From IMG/VR virus record IMGVR_UViG_3300043468_000908, positions 1-32,066 of that record: DNA of 32,066 nucleotides; one strand, 5' to 3'. Shown here one piece after another: positions 16,997 to 23,694 of this stretch (position 1 is its first letter; the number at the start of each line of letters is the position of its first letter). The notes beneath the pieces are model-generated. The model had not been told where the DNA came from. It ran no database searches and saw only the letters and a list, made by a program, of their open reading frames with translations. The position numbers were made by a program, and so were the translations under genes. This stretch comes from a virus.

Positions 16997-17349
16997 TGAT
17001 TCAAGAACTCGTCACCAAAGTTTTTGCCACGCGAAACGCTGTCCATACCGGACATTGGAAAACTAAGAGCTATGCCGAACACATGGCTCTTGGCGATTTC
17101 TATGACGGCCTTGTCGATAAGATCGACGCCATCGTTGAAATGTATCAGGGCGCTTTTGGATTGATTGACAGCATCGATAGCGAACCCGTCGTCGGCAAAG
17201 ACATTGTGCGTCACCTCACCGACGAAGCGAAATGGATCAACGACAATCGCGAGACCATTTCCGGCGACTGGTGTGCAATCGAAAACGCGCTCGATGATCT
17301 CGTAGGGCTGTATCTGACCACGCTTTACAAGCTTAAGAACCTTTCGTGA
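16996..17349 (+). CDS. Dps/ferritin-like small helical protein (DUF5856-like)
   Basis: 117 residues from the ATG at 16996, which overlaps the preceding stop. In-frame codons upstream belong to the lipoprotein region. The opening MIQELVTKVFATRNAVHTGHWKT resembles Dps and related four-helix proteins, whose first helix carries the HW signature. Helices with Asp/Glu follow (GDFYDGLVDKIDAIVEMYQG, LTDEAKWINDNRE, IENALDDLVGLYLTTLYKL). Ferritin-like proteins bind iron or DNA. Here the metal ligands cannot be confirmed by eye, and the protein is shorter than Dps (about 160). Related small proteins occur in phages with no known function. Its place between a lipoprotein and the endolysin does not explain it. 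Confidence 0.55.
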   Translation: MIQELVTKVFATRNAVHTGHWKTKSYAEHMALGDFYDGLVDKIDAIVEMYQGAFGLIDSIDSEPVVGKDIVRHLTDEAKWINDNRETISGDWCAIENALDDLVGLYLTTLYKLKNLS

Positions 17350-17357
17350 GGCACGCT

Positions 17358-18500
17358 ATGAATTGGCCCCTGCAACGCGATTGCGACAAGTTTTATGGCA
17401 ACCCCCGCGGCTCCGGCAGCACGGCGTCCCGGTCATGGGAGGTTGGTTGTCTCACGCGCGTAAAGCCGCCGTTTGCCATGTATTACGACCGCCGCCCGGT
17501 CTCCTACATTCTCATGAACCGCAAATGTGCGGACAGTTTCCGGCGCGTCCTCGATAAAATCTGGATCGCCGCCAACAAAGATCAGCAGACAGTCGATAAA
17601 TGGGGCGCGAGCACCTACGCCGGCTCTTACGTCTATCGCAAGAAGCGCGGCGGCTCGACGCTCTCCATGCACTCCTATGGTTGCGCGATCGATCTCGACC
17701 CGGCGCGCAACGGCTTCCGCAACACTCACCCGCACTTTGGTCGCGGCGACGCCTACAAGGTCGTCGAGGCGTTTGAATCAGAAGGCTGGGAATGGGGCGG
17801 GCGCTGGGCTGGGCGCTCCTGCGACGGCATGCACTTTCAAGCCGCATGGACACGGCCGGACGCGGTTACACCGCGCAGCGCGCCGACGCCTGTGACCCCA
17901 ATCTGGCCCGCGCCGCCAACACCCAAGGCCGCACCGACGCCGACAACCCCAGAAGAGCCTGACGTCGCCTGGGCGCAAGCGCGCCTTACCGCGCTCAATT
18001 ACGCCACCGGCGGCGCGGACGGCGTGATCGGTCCTCTGACACGATCGGCGATCCGGGATTTCCAGGACGACAACAATCTCGTCATCAATGGAAAGCTCGA
18101 TCAGGCGACGGTGGCTTTACTTGAAAGCGATGACGTTCGGCCGCGCCGCGTGCCACCGGAACGCGCTGCACTGACGGTGGAAGACCTGCGCGCCGGCGGC
18201 TCGAAAATCATCGAGGCGGCCGACGAGTCAAAATTTGGCGCGATCGGCGCCGGGCTCGCGACGACGGCCGCCGCGGCGACAAACGCCAGTAGCATTGTTG
18301 GCAGCGTCAAGGAAATGACCGCCGGCGCAGAAGCGGGCGTGAGTTGGACTGAACTCGCCCAGACCTATTGGCCGGTTTTCGTCACCATCGCCTCGATCGC
18401 CGCCGTCTCTTACTTCGCCTGGTGCGCCTATCGCGCATCCAAGAAGGTCGAGGCCGAGCGCGTCGAGACTGCCCGTAAGGGCCTTAACGTGAGGCTTTAA
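17358..18500 (+). CDS. M15-type peptidase endolysin with peptidoglycan-binding domain and C-terminal membrane span
   Basis: 380 residues from ATG 17358, preferred over the GTG at 17346 because GAGG (17348-17351) lies upstream. Residues 1-165 form an M15 (VanY/L-Ala-D-Glu peptidase-like) domain. The zinc ligands are H105 and D112 in HSYGCAIDLD and H159 in DGMHF, with GWEWGGRW before the last ligand. A Pro/Thr/Ala linker follows, then a PG_binding_1 domain at about 200-253 (AQARLTALNY, GADGVIGPLTRSAIRDFQ, GKLDQATVALL). The C-terminal region is unusual: an Ala-rich stretch, then one transmembrane helix (YWPVFVTIASIAAVSYFAW) and a basic tail. The enzyme would cleave peptide cross-bridges at lysis. 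The C-terminal anchor suggests membrane tethering, perhaps release-controlled; this is inference. Confidence 0.85.
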   Translation: MNWPLQRDCDKFYGNPRGSGSTASRSWEVGCLTRVKPPFAMYYDRRPVSYILMNRKCADSFRRVLDKIWIAANKDQQTVDKWGASTYAGSYVYRKKRGGSTLSMHSYGCAIDLDPARNGFRNTHPHFGRGDAYKVVEAFESEGWEWGGRWAGRSCDGMHFQAAWTRPDAVTPRSAPTPVTPIWPAPPTPKAAPTPTTPEEPDVAWAQARLTALNYATGGADGVIGPLTRSAIRDFQDDNNLVINGKLDQATVALLESDDVRPRRVPPERAALTVEDLRAGGSKIIEAADESKFGAIGAGLATTAAAATNASSIVGSVKEMTAGAEAGVSWTELAQTYWPVFVTIASIAAVSYFAWCAYRASKKVEAERVETARKGLNVRL

Positions 18501-18503
18501 CCC

Positions 18504-18983
18504 GTGCCGTTCGCGATCCTTCCCATCATTCAAGCGTTTGGTTCCGGCCTTTGGTCGTTCCTGTCCTCGCGCTTCGGCCAGATCGTGCTCGCCTTTGCTG
18601 TCGCATGGTTTTGGTCCGGCTGGCGCGCTGACGATCATTGGCGCGCGGTCATCGCCGCAGAGAAAGCAGCGGCCGAAGCCGCCTATCGCGCCGAGGTCGC
18701 GCGCCAGGAGCGCGCCGCACAAGAGATCGCCACCGCAGCCACCGCCCGCGCCGAGGAAGACGCCGCGCTTGAGCGCGAGCTGCGCGCTCAGATCGACGCT
18801 TTTAACGCCCAGGAGAGTCAGAATGTCCCGCCGCCCCGCACCGTTAAGCAAATCATCTTCCGGGAGCGCGCCGAACCGCCTTCCTCTCGCCCTTGCGTTA
18901 TCGACAACGATTTTTCTGGCGTCGTGCGCCGGCTCGACGCCGCCGGTTCTCGAAAGACCAAACCTTCCAGCCGCGCCCGCTAA
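18504..18983 (+). CDS. Inner-membrane spanin subunit (Rz-like)
   Basis: 159 residues from GTG 18504, with GAGG nine bases upstream. The N-terminus has one transmembrane helix (about 24-40, FGQIVLAFAVAWFWSGW). A long Ala/Glu/Arg coiled coil follows to about residue 105 and then a basic, Pro/Ser-rich tail. That is the i-spanin layout: an inner-membrane anchor with a periplasmic coiled coil that joins the o-spanin and fuses the membranes after endolysin action. The o-spanin gene starts inside this gene in another frame, as in lambda Rz/Rz1. The last third of the frame is constrained by that overlap, which explains its poor protein-like character. Assignment rests on architecture rather than sequence similarity. 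Confidence 0.75.
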   Translation: MPFAILPIIQAFGSGLWSFLSSRFGQIVLAFAVAWFWSGWRADDHWRAVIAAEKAAAEAAYRAEVARQERAAQEIATAATARAEEDAALERELRAQIDAFNAQESQNVPPPRTVKQIIFRERAEPPSSRPCVIDNDFSGVVRRLDAAGSRKTKPSSRAR

Positions 18984-19152
18984 TTTTGGCAAGCCGATCG
19001 GTTTGCCGGCTCCGGCAAAGGGAAAGAGCGTCCGGACGTTCGCGCTCGAAAACCGCGCCGCCGCCCACCAGGCGAACCGCCGTCTCGAAAACGATCGGGC
19101 CTTTTACGAAGACGTGCGCCGCGAGTTTGGCTCGCAGGAGGCGGGACAATGA
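18823..19152 (+). CDS. Outer-membrane spanin lipoprotein (Rz1-like), overlapping the i-spanin gene
   Basis: 109 residues in the +1 frame relative to the i-spanin, overlapping it by 161 bases. The ATG at 18823 has AGGAGAG at 18811-18817. The signal is of lipoprotein type: a basic start, hydrophobic PLALALSTTIF and lipobox LASC with Cys35. The mature protein is Pro-rich (STPPVLERPNLPAAP, IGLPAPAKGK), as expected for o-spanins, with a longer helical C-terminus (RAAAHQANRRLENDRAFYEDVRREF) than lambda Rz1. The final ATGA overlaps the next start. The partner gene, the overlap and the lipobox together make this a confident two-component spanin. Confidence 0.8.
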   Translation: MSRRPAPLSKSSSGSAPNRLPLALALSTTIFLASCAGSTPPVLERPNLPAAPANFGKPIGLPAPAKGKSVRTFALENRAAAHQANRRLENDRAFYEDVRREFGSQEAGQ

Positions 19153-19463
19153 TGTCTGAACCTGCAAGCGAATTTCTGACCATGCTTCGCGATCACATCG
19201 CCGAGGTTCTTTCAGCCGGCGGCGTCATCGGCGGCGGGATGCTCGGGTTTCTTGCTGGCCGCAAGAAGAATGAGGCCGAGGCGGCGAAGGCGGAAGCAGA
19301 GGCGATCATAGCGCCGTTCCGCGTGCTGATCGACGGATATGAGGCGCAGGCAAAAGCTGATGGCGCCCGGATCGAAGATTTAATGCGTGAGGTAATGGCG
19401 CTGCGCGAAGAAGTAAAAGCTTTGCGCCAAGCCCTCGATCAACGACCAAGGGCGGCCACATGA
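19149..19463 (+). CDS. Single-span membrane protein with coiled coil, possible holin
   Basis: 104 residues starting at ATG 19149 in an ATGA overlap; ATG 19152 is equally possible. A Gly-rich hydrophobic helix (residues about 23-40, AGGVIGGGMLGFLAG) is followed by a basic RKKN stop-transfer and a long Glu/Ala/Lys coiled coil to the end. The location immediately after the spanin pair makes a holin or holin-associated protein plausible (one transmembrane span, soluble C-terminal domain). No family is recognised and a scaffold-like membrane protein is possible. The stop overlaps the next ATG, so it is in the same coupled operon. Confidence 0.55.
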   Translation: MMSEPASEFLTMLRDHIAEVLSAGGVIGGGMLGFLAGRKKNEAEAAKAEAEAIIAPFRVLIDGYEAQAKADGARIEDLMREVMALREEVKALRQALDQRPRAAT

Positions 19464-20521
19464 ACTATGGCATGAGTGAAAAAGAGCGCGAGCGAACCCG
19501 CGCCGCAGTAGAATCGACAAAGAATAAAGACGGGAGCATCAATATTACAAGGGCCGCAGCCGCTCTTGGAATTACAAGAACGACGATGCAGTCCCGGATC
19601 AAACGGCTCGGGCGCGAAAGATTTACCGCGCCGCACCTTCCGCATCGATCGCGCCAGATCGACGAGCTGATCCGCGATCGTCTTGTCGAAAGCAGCCGCG
19701 TTATTGGCGCTGACGAAGCACGAGAGTTAATCCCGATCAAGATCAACATAGACGGTCCGTTCGCCATTCTTTGTATGGGCGATCCTCATATTGACGACCC
19801 TGGTTGCGCCTTCGCTCTTTTGAAAGAGCATTTAGAAATCGCGGCTAATCATCCGTATATCCTGCCGGCGAACATCGGCGACCTGGCGAATAATTGGGTA
19901 GGCCGTTTGGCACGCCTCTATGCCGATCAATCTGTCACCGCGCGCGAGTCTTGGACGCTGGTTGAATGGATGGTCAAATCCGTTCAGTGGCTTTTCATCA
20001 TCGCCGGCAATCACGACCTTTGGACAGGCGCGGGCGATCCCGTCGCCTGGTTCGCGAAGCAAGCCGGCTCGATGTATGAAGAGCATGGCGTGAGGCTTGA
20101 GCTTCGACACCCATGCGGCGCAAAGACCCGCATCCACGCCCGGCACGATTTCCCAGGCCATTCAATTTGGAACTCGATGCACGGTCCCAAGCGCGAGCTG
20201 GTGGCTGGCTTTCGTGACCACCTGCTGATCGCCGGCCACAAGCACATTGGCGGCGACGAAGGAACGATCAGCCCCGACGGCATCTGCGCCCAACTGGTCC
20301 GCGTCTCTGGCTACAAGCTCGCGGACACCTACGCCCGCGCTCTTGGCTTGAAGAAAATGCCGATCCATCCGGCGGCGCTCATCATCATCGACCCGCGCGA
20401 GCCGGATAACAGCCGCGGCCGCGTCTTCTGCGCGCCAACCGTTGAGAAGGGCGTCCTGATGCTCGACGCCATGCGCGCTGATTTTGAGAAAAACCAGAAG
20501 AAGAAAGGCCGCAAATGCTGA
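19460..20521 (+). CDS. HTH-containing calcineurin-like metallophosphoesterase
   Basis: 353 residues. The first 55 contain a Fis-type helix-turn-helix (GSINITRAAAALGITRTTMQSRIKRLG). After a linker comes a metallophosphoesterase with the standard metal motifs: GDPHID at 107-112, GD at 140-141, GNHD at 183-186, and a late GHKH at 259-262. This fold hydrolyses phosphodiesters or phosphomonoesters with two metal ions; substrates range from nucleotides and DNA to RNA caps. The HTH suggests action on, or positioning by, DNA. It starts in an ATGA overlap and overlaps the next gene by seven bases, so it is co-expressed with the dNMP kinase. A role in nucleotide recycling, DNA processing or gene regulation cannot be distinguished. 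Confidence 0.8.
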   Translation: MNYGMSEKERERTRAAVESTKNKDGSINITRAAAALGITRTTMQSRIKRLGRERFTAPHLPHRSRQIDELIRDRLVESSRVIGADEARELIPIKINIDGPFAILCMGDPHIDDPGCAFALLKEHLEIAANHPYILPANIGDLANNWVGRLARLYADQSVTARESWTLVEWMVKSVQWLFIIAGNHDLWTGAGDPVAWFAKQAGSMYEEHGVRLELRHPCGAKTRIHARHDFPGHSIWNSMHGPKRELVAGFRDHLLIAGHKHIGGDEGTISPDGICAQLVRVSGYKLADTYARALGLKKMPIHPAALIIIDPREPDNSRGRVFCAPTVEKGVLMLDAMRADFEKNQKKKGRKC

Positions 20522-21063
20522 TCGGAATTACAGGCCGCGCCGGCGTCGGTAAATCGACGGCCGCAAAATATCTCGTCCAGGAGAAGGGCTATATCTGTGT
20601 GCCGTTTGCAGCGCCTTTGAAGAAGATGCTGCGCGGTCTTGGCCTGACCGACCGGGAGACCGACGGCGATCTCAAAGAGCAGCCCAGCGACATCCTTATG
20701 GGCGTCACGCCCCGCTTCGCCATGCAGCGGCTTGGCACGGAATGGGGCCGCAACCTGATTCACCCCGATCTCTGGATCGAGCTATGGCGCCGGGAAGCGG
20801 AGCGATTGATCGCGGGCGGCCATGGCGTCGTGTCCGACGATTGCCGGTTCCCGAACGAAGCCGACGTCCTGCGCAAGCTTGGCGGCAAGATTATTGGTCT
20901 GCGAACCGACGAAGCGCTTGATCCGGCCGTCGTCTCGCACGCCAGCGAGACGCAATCGATCGAACCAGACGTCAAAATCCTAAACTCCAAGGTCTCGTTC
21001 GACGATTTTTATGCCCGGATCAATGGCGCGCTCGAACACCTGGGGGAGCCCCATGCAAGATGA
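20515..21063 (+). CDS. Phage deoxynucleoside monophosphate kinase-like protein
   Basis: 182 residues. The N-terminal P-loop is GRAGVGKST (residues 7-15). The body carries features seen in phage dNMP kinases and AAA-type small kinases: FAAPLKKMLRGLG, MQRLGTEWGRNLIHPDLW with a conserved Trp-Gly-Arg, and SDDCRFPNEADVLRKLGG, which holds the Asp-Arg-Phe-Asn motif. These enzymes phosphorylate dNMPs to dNDPs to raise nucleotide supply for phage DNA synthesis. The first seven bases overlap the phosphoesterase gene. Its presence in the late/lysis side of the genome, rather than the replication operon, is unusual. Its specificity cannot be read from sequence. Confidence 0.8.
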   Translation: MLIGITGRAGVGKSTAAKYLVQEKGYICVPFAAPLKKMLRGLGLTDRETDGDLKEQPSDILMGVTPRFAMQRLGTEWGRNLIHPDLWIELWRREAERLIAGGHGVVSDDCRFPNEADVLRKLGGKIIGLRTDEALDPAVVSHASETQSIEPDVKILNSKVSFDDFYARINGALEHLGEPHAR

Positions 21064-21277
21064 CGACGACATTGCCCCGCCCGAGCCTTCGATCGACGAT
21101 TATTACGATCCTGTCGCCCAGCGCATCGTCGCTTTCACGATCCTCTTGCGCGCCGGCCGAGATATTGCCGACGCCGAGGTGATCGAGGAATGGCGCAAGG
21201 CTGTAAAGACGGCGCGGCTCGCCATTGGGCGCATCCCAACAGCCGAGCTTTCGTCTTTTCCGGGAGGTCGGGCGTGA
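21053..21277 (+). CDS. Small acidic phage protein of unknown function
   Basis: 74 residues from ATG 21053, chosen over 21011 because GGGGGAG (21042-21048) lies five bases upstream and the upstream in-frame codons lie inside the kinase gene. The N-terminus is very acidic (QDDDDIAPPEPSIDDYYD). A helical part follows (AQRIVAFTILLRAGRDIADAEVIEEWRKAVKTARLAIG). No motif is recognised. It overlaps the kinase stop by 11 bases and ends in a GTGA overlap with the next gene, so it belongs to the same coupled operon. Confidence 0.6.
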   Translation: MQDDDDIAPPEPSIDDYYDPVAQRIVAFTILLRAGRDIADAEVIEEWRKAVKTARLAIGRIPTAELSSFPGGRA

Positions 21278-21474
21278 TCCTCTACGTCGTCCTCTATGTC
21301 TGCACCATGGGCCAACCCTGCGACGTGCGCCACGCGCGCGCCTATCAGGCGTTCACGGCGCCGCCCGGCAACATCATCTGCGGGACGCCGGCGACCATGA
21401 CTATTGTGCAGTCATCGATCGCCCCGGCCGAGCACGAATATATCAGGCAGAGGTGCGAGCTGCGGGCGCAGTAG
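21274..21474 (+). CDS. Small Cys-containing, possibly exported protein
   Basis: 66 residues from GTG 21274, with GGGAGG at 21262-21267 and a GTGA overlap with the previous stop. The start is hydrophobic (ILYVVLYVCTMGQ) and four Cys residues are spread along the chain, which could form disulphides after export. I do not recognise the family. It is the last plus-strand gene of the late block, and its final 32 bases overlap the end of the oppositely oriented integrase gene. Coding is supported by the ribosome site and coupling; function is unknown. Confidence 0.55.
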   Translation: MILYVVLYVCTMGQPCDVRHARAYQAFTAPPGNIICGTPATMTIVQSSIAPAEHEYIRQRCELRAQ

Positions 21475-22528
21475 CGGCTTGCAGCCAATCGACCCCGGCC
21501 CACCGATCGCCTGTATGACGCAAATGCGTGTAGCGTTTCAGGCTTGTCCACGACCGATGGCCGGAGACTGACGCCACCTGCGGAATGTTCAGACTTAGCT
21601 CGAACAGCCGCGAGACGCCTTCGTGGCGCAGGTCATGGAAATGCAAATCCTCGATGGCGAGCGTCTTGCAGGCGCGCGTAAAGGCCGCGCTGATGGCGTC
21701 CGCGCCATAGGGGAATATGCAGTCATCCTCGCGCGGCATGCTCTTGATGATTGCGACGGCCTCGGCGGGCAGGTCGCACCAGACGTTGTTTCCCATTTTG
21801 TCGCCTGGGTTCTTCATGTCCCGCACTAGGACGCGGTTTGAATCAAAATCCGCCCAGGCAATGCGGGTGATCTCTTCCAGCCGGCGCGTCGAGAAAAGCG
21901 CAAAGGCGATGATCTTGTGCATGGGCGCGGAGGATGGTCGGCGACGCTGGCGGTCGCCAAAATAGGCCATAAGCTTTGCTATTTCTTCTAGGCTCGGGCG
22001 CCGCTCGCGCTGGCGCGATTTCGAGGTCATGCCGAGCCGCTTTGTCACCGCCATGGCGTCTTTCATGGCCTGCTGGTCGAGTGGATAGCCCCAGGCCGGG
22101 CGCGCGATAGAGAAGACGGCTGCAAGGTGGGAGAGATAGTTCTGGACGGTTTGCGGCGTCCGGCCTTCGCCGAGGTCGGCGGTAAACTCGACGAGATCAT
22201 TGCTCCCGATCTTTGAGCAGCGCATTTCGGCGATCGGCATCGTCTTGATTGTCCGGAGCACCTGTTCCTTGGTCCGGCCCATGGCCTTTTTTGATTCGGC
22301 GATATAGCGGTCGATCGCCTCGGCGAGGGTGGGGTCCACCGTCTTGGCCCGCTCGAAGCCGCCCGGCTTGGAAAGCTCGGTTTCGCGCTTGTCGATCCAG
22401 ATCAGGGCCGCCTGCTTGCGGTCGAAGGTTTTGGTCTCGCGGTGCATTTCACCGTCGCGGCGAACGGCGATCTGGGCCATATAGCCCATTGAACCGTCTT
22501 TCCTTTTCCGCGGTATGATGGTTCCCAT
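21443..22528 (-). CDS. int: Phage tyrosine recombinase (integrase)
   Basis: 361 residues. The N-terminal arm-binding region (PRKRKDGSMGYMAQIAVRRDG) resembles AP2-like integrase domains. A SAM-like core-binding domain lies at about 65-170, followed by the catalytic domain. The catalytic residues are visible: R216 in RRLEEITRI, H298 and R301 in FHDLRHE, H324 in SGHRS and Y333 in KRYTHL. The enzyme integrates and excises the phage by site-specific recombination. The start ATG lies at the end of the sequence TGCTGTAAATG, with GGAGG about ten bases upstream. A hairpin terminator separates it from the upstream minus-strand operon and it has its own operator-bearing promoter region. The 3' end overlaps the late operon tail to tail. 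Confidence 0.93.
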   Translation of the reverse strand: MGTIIPRKRKDGSMGYMAQIAVRRDGEMHRETKTFDRKQAALIWIDKRETELSKPGGFERAKTVDPTLAEAIDRYIAESKKAMGRTKEQVLRTIKTMPIAEMRCSKIGSNDLVEFTADLGEGRTPQTVQNYLSHLAAVFSIARPAWGYPLDQQAMKDAMAVTKRLGMTSKSRQRERRPSLEEIAKLMAYFGDRQRRRPSSAPMHKIIAFALFSTRRLEEITRIAWADFDSNRVLVRDMKNPGDKMGNNVWCDLPAEAVAIIKSMPREDDCIFPYGADAISAAFTRACKTLAIEDLHFHDLRHEGVSRLFELSLNIPQVASVSGHRSWTSLKRYTHLRHTGDRWAGVDWLQAATAPAARTSA

Positions 22529-22567
22529 TTACAGCACGCCTCCGAAAGATACAGCATTGCTGTAAAT
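22527..22567. repeat. Inverted TGCTGTAAAT repeats at the integrase start
   Basis: The 10-mer TGCTGTAAAT occurs on the minus strand at 22536-22527, overlapping the integrase ATG, and on the plus strand at 22558-22567, giving a 10-bp inverted repeat. A second dyad overlaps it: ACAGCATT (22551-22558) with AATGCTGT (22565-22572) around a 6-base centre. A third copy of the 10-mer is at 22764-22773. Clustered copies next to an integrase gene fit arm-type integrase or excisionase sites, or a regulator binding site. Which protein binds is unknown. Confidence 0.5.
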
Positions 22568-22585
22568 GCTGTGAGGAAATAGTCA

Positions 22586-22614
22586 AATATAGGAGCTTAT
22601 CCGATCCAATCGGA
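22586..22614 (-). promoter_or_regulatory. Operator dyad and -10 element in front of the integrase gene
   Basis: Read on the minus strand, TCGGA-TAAGC-TCCTA (22604-22590) is followed directly by TATATT (22591-22586). The operator overlaps the -10 by two bases, exactly as at the lysis promoter near 16016. A good -35 is missing at 17 bases, so this promoter may be weak or need an activator. An additional perfect dyad in the opposite arrangement, TCCGAT-CCA-ATCGGA, spans 22600-22614. The sequences are seen; the promoter call is inference. Confidence 0.5.
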
Positions 22615-22717
22615 CGCAAATTGGACGCAGGAAATGGCTGATAGAACTGGTAAAATGCTGAAATCATCGGATATTCGCTTTAGTATTGCCCCGATGATGG
22701 ACACGACAAACAGTTTC

Positions 22718-22753
22718 AAAAAAAACCGCGCTATCAATTAGATATGCGCGGTT
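22718..22753 (-). terminator. Intrinsic terminator after the PrtN-like gene
   Basis: On the minus strand AACCGCGC pairs perfectly with GCGCGGTT (22753-22746 with 22731-22724). The stem can extend through GATA/TATC with one bulged base and an AATTA-type loop. The hairpin is followed by eight T residues (plus-strand A run 22718-22725). It lies about 30 bases beyond the stop of the PrtN-like gene and before the integrase, so it ends the minus-strand accessory operon. Confidence 0.8.
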
Positions 22754-22782
22754 CAAATTTTCGTGCTGTAAATTTTGCTGTC

Positions 22783-23043
22783 CTAGCTTGAAAGCTGCTT
22801 TAGCTCCTTCAATGCCGCTTCACGTCGCTCATCAAGCCACGCAGCAAGGTCGTGCAAGTGAACGCCCCTCGCAGCCTTCTGACTGGCTTCCATGCGCACC
22901 AATGGGAGCTTGACTTCACCGTGCATCATTTTGCGCGCAAGCTTGTCCGGCGTCAGGTGCGTAAAATAGTCTCGGCAGACCGTTTCGAGCGGGATCACGG
23001 CGGCGGCGCCATACTGCGCCATAAGCAAGAATCGCGTGTTCAT
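22783..23043 (-). CDS. Pyocin activator PrtN-family DNA-binding protein
   Basis: 86 residues with the characteristic pattern of the PrtN family: NTRFLLMAQYGAAAVIPLE, VCRDYFTHLTPDKLARKM, KLPLVRMEASQKAARGVHL and DLAAWLDERR. In Pseudomonas aeruginosa PrtN activates pyocin genes. Many small relatives sit beside phage integrases in proteobacterial prophages, where an excisionase-like or activator role is possible but not proven. The layout is compatible with a small winged-helix or excisionase-type fold (beta-rich IPLETVCRDYF, ending in a charged helix). It lies seven bases downstream of the dCMP deaminase stop and shares its operon. Its target could be the repeats between it and the integrase. 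Confidence 0.8.
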   Translation of the reverse strand: MNTRFLLMAQYGAAAVIPLETVCRDYFTHLTPDKLARKMMHGEVKLPLVRMEASQKAARGVHLHDLAAWLDERREAALKELKQLSS

Positions 23044-23050
23044 CTAATCC

Positions 23051-23488
23051 TCACACATCGACGTGTCGAACGGCGACGCCTGACTCGCGCAGGATCGTCG
23101 CGGCGATTTCCATGTCTTCTGACCACCGCTCCGGAATTGGCTTGTCCTGGATCGCGACACAGGTGATCCCTGACTGCGCGATCATCGAGGCGCACCGAGC
23201 GCATGGGTGGAACGTGCAATAGAGAGTGCAGCCGGCCAGCGCCTCGCGGGCGTTCAGGATGGCGTTCACCTCTGCATGCACGATCGCGGGATATTTCCAG
23301 CTTCGGTCAGCGTAGCGCTCTGGGTGGTGCTCTACGCCGCGGGCAAAATCATTGTAGCCAAAGCTGGCTTGGGTCTTGTCCGGTCGGACAATGACCGCAC
23401 CGACCTTGGTTGACGGATCGCGTGAGCGCTGGGCGACGAAAGCCGCAAGTTGGAGATACCATTGATCCCAATTTGGGCGGGCTATCAT
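23051..23488 (-). CDS. dCMP deaminase
   Basis: 145 residues with the zinc-dependent cytidine/deoxycytidylate deaminase signature: HAE at 71-73 (ligand H71, proton shuttle E73) and PCARC at 95-99 (ligands C96 and C99). The N-terminal part, RSRDPSTKVGAVIV with GYNDFARG, is typical of dCMP deaminases. The enzyme converts dCMP to dUMP, feeding dTTP synthesis. The length is normal for the family. The start shares an ATGA overlap with the stop of the upstream 60-residue gene. It is unusual that this nucleotide enzyme lies on the lysogeny-side strand and not in the replication operon. Confidence 0.9.
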   Translation of the reverse strand: MIARPNWDQWYLQLAAFVAQRSRDPSTKVGAVIVRPDKTQASFGYNDFARGVEHHPERYADRSWKYPAIVHAEVNAILNAREALAGCTLYCTFHPCARCASMIAQSGITCVAIQDKPIPERWSEDMEIAATILRESGVAVRHVDV

Positions 23489-23667
23489 TCGGCGATCTCT
23501 GGCTGAACTACGATTTCATCCTGGATAGGCTCAAGCCCGAGACAATCTCTCATGGGGATTGTCATAGACTGGTTGGAAAAATCATCCGATGGGCCAACCA
23601 GTATTCTGTCTAAGTCACCATCCAATTCGTGAATTTTTACGCGAACAATCGCCCAACGCTGCGCCAT
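23485..23667 (-). CDS. Small acidic protein, first gene of the minus-strand accessory operon
   Basis: 60 residues. GGAGAG lies five bases before the ATG (reading minus), and a four-base ATGA overlap with the dCMP deaminase start supports coding. The chain is acidic (ELDGDLDRILVGPSDDF, IQDEIVVQPEIAE) and has no recognised motif. An operator half-site, AATCGGATGATT on the plus strand at 23683-23694, lies just upstream near the expected transcription start. An overlapping plus-strand frame (23410-23613) lacks comparable signals. Confidence 0.6.
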   Translation of the reverse strand: MAQRWAIVRVKIHELDGDLDRILVGPSDDFSNQSMTIPMRDCLGLEPIQDEIVVQPEIAE

Positions 23668-23694
23668 CTTGGCTCTCCAAAAAATCGGATGATT

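Noticed and set aside
22529-22782. tRNA gene or tRNA fragment as attachment site beside the integrase
   Set aside because: No cloverleaf or TTC-type arm was found. The space holds repeats, an operator and a terminator instead.
23410-23613. 67-codon plus-strand frame opposite the dCMP deaminase and the 60-residue gene
   Set aside because: The minus-strand genes have ribosome sites, an ATGA overlap and a zinc deaminase signature, so this frame is a shadow.
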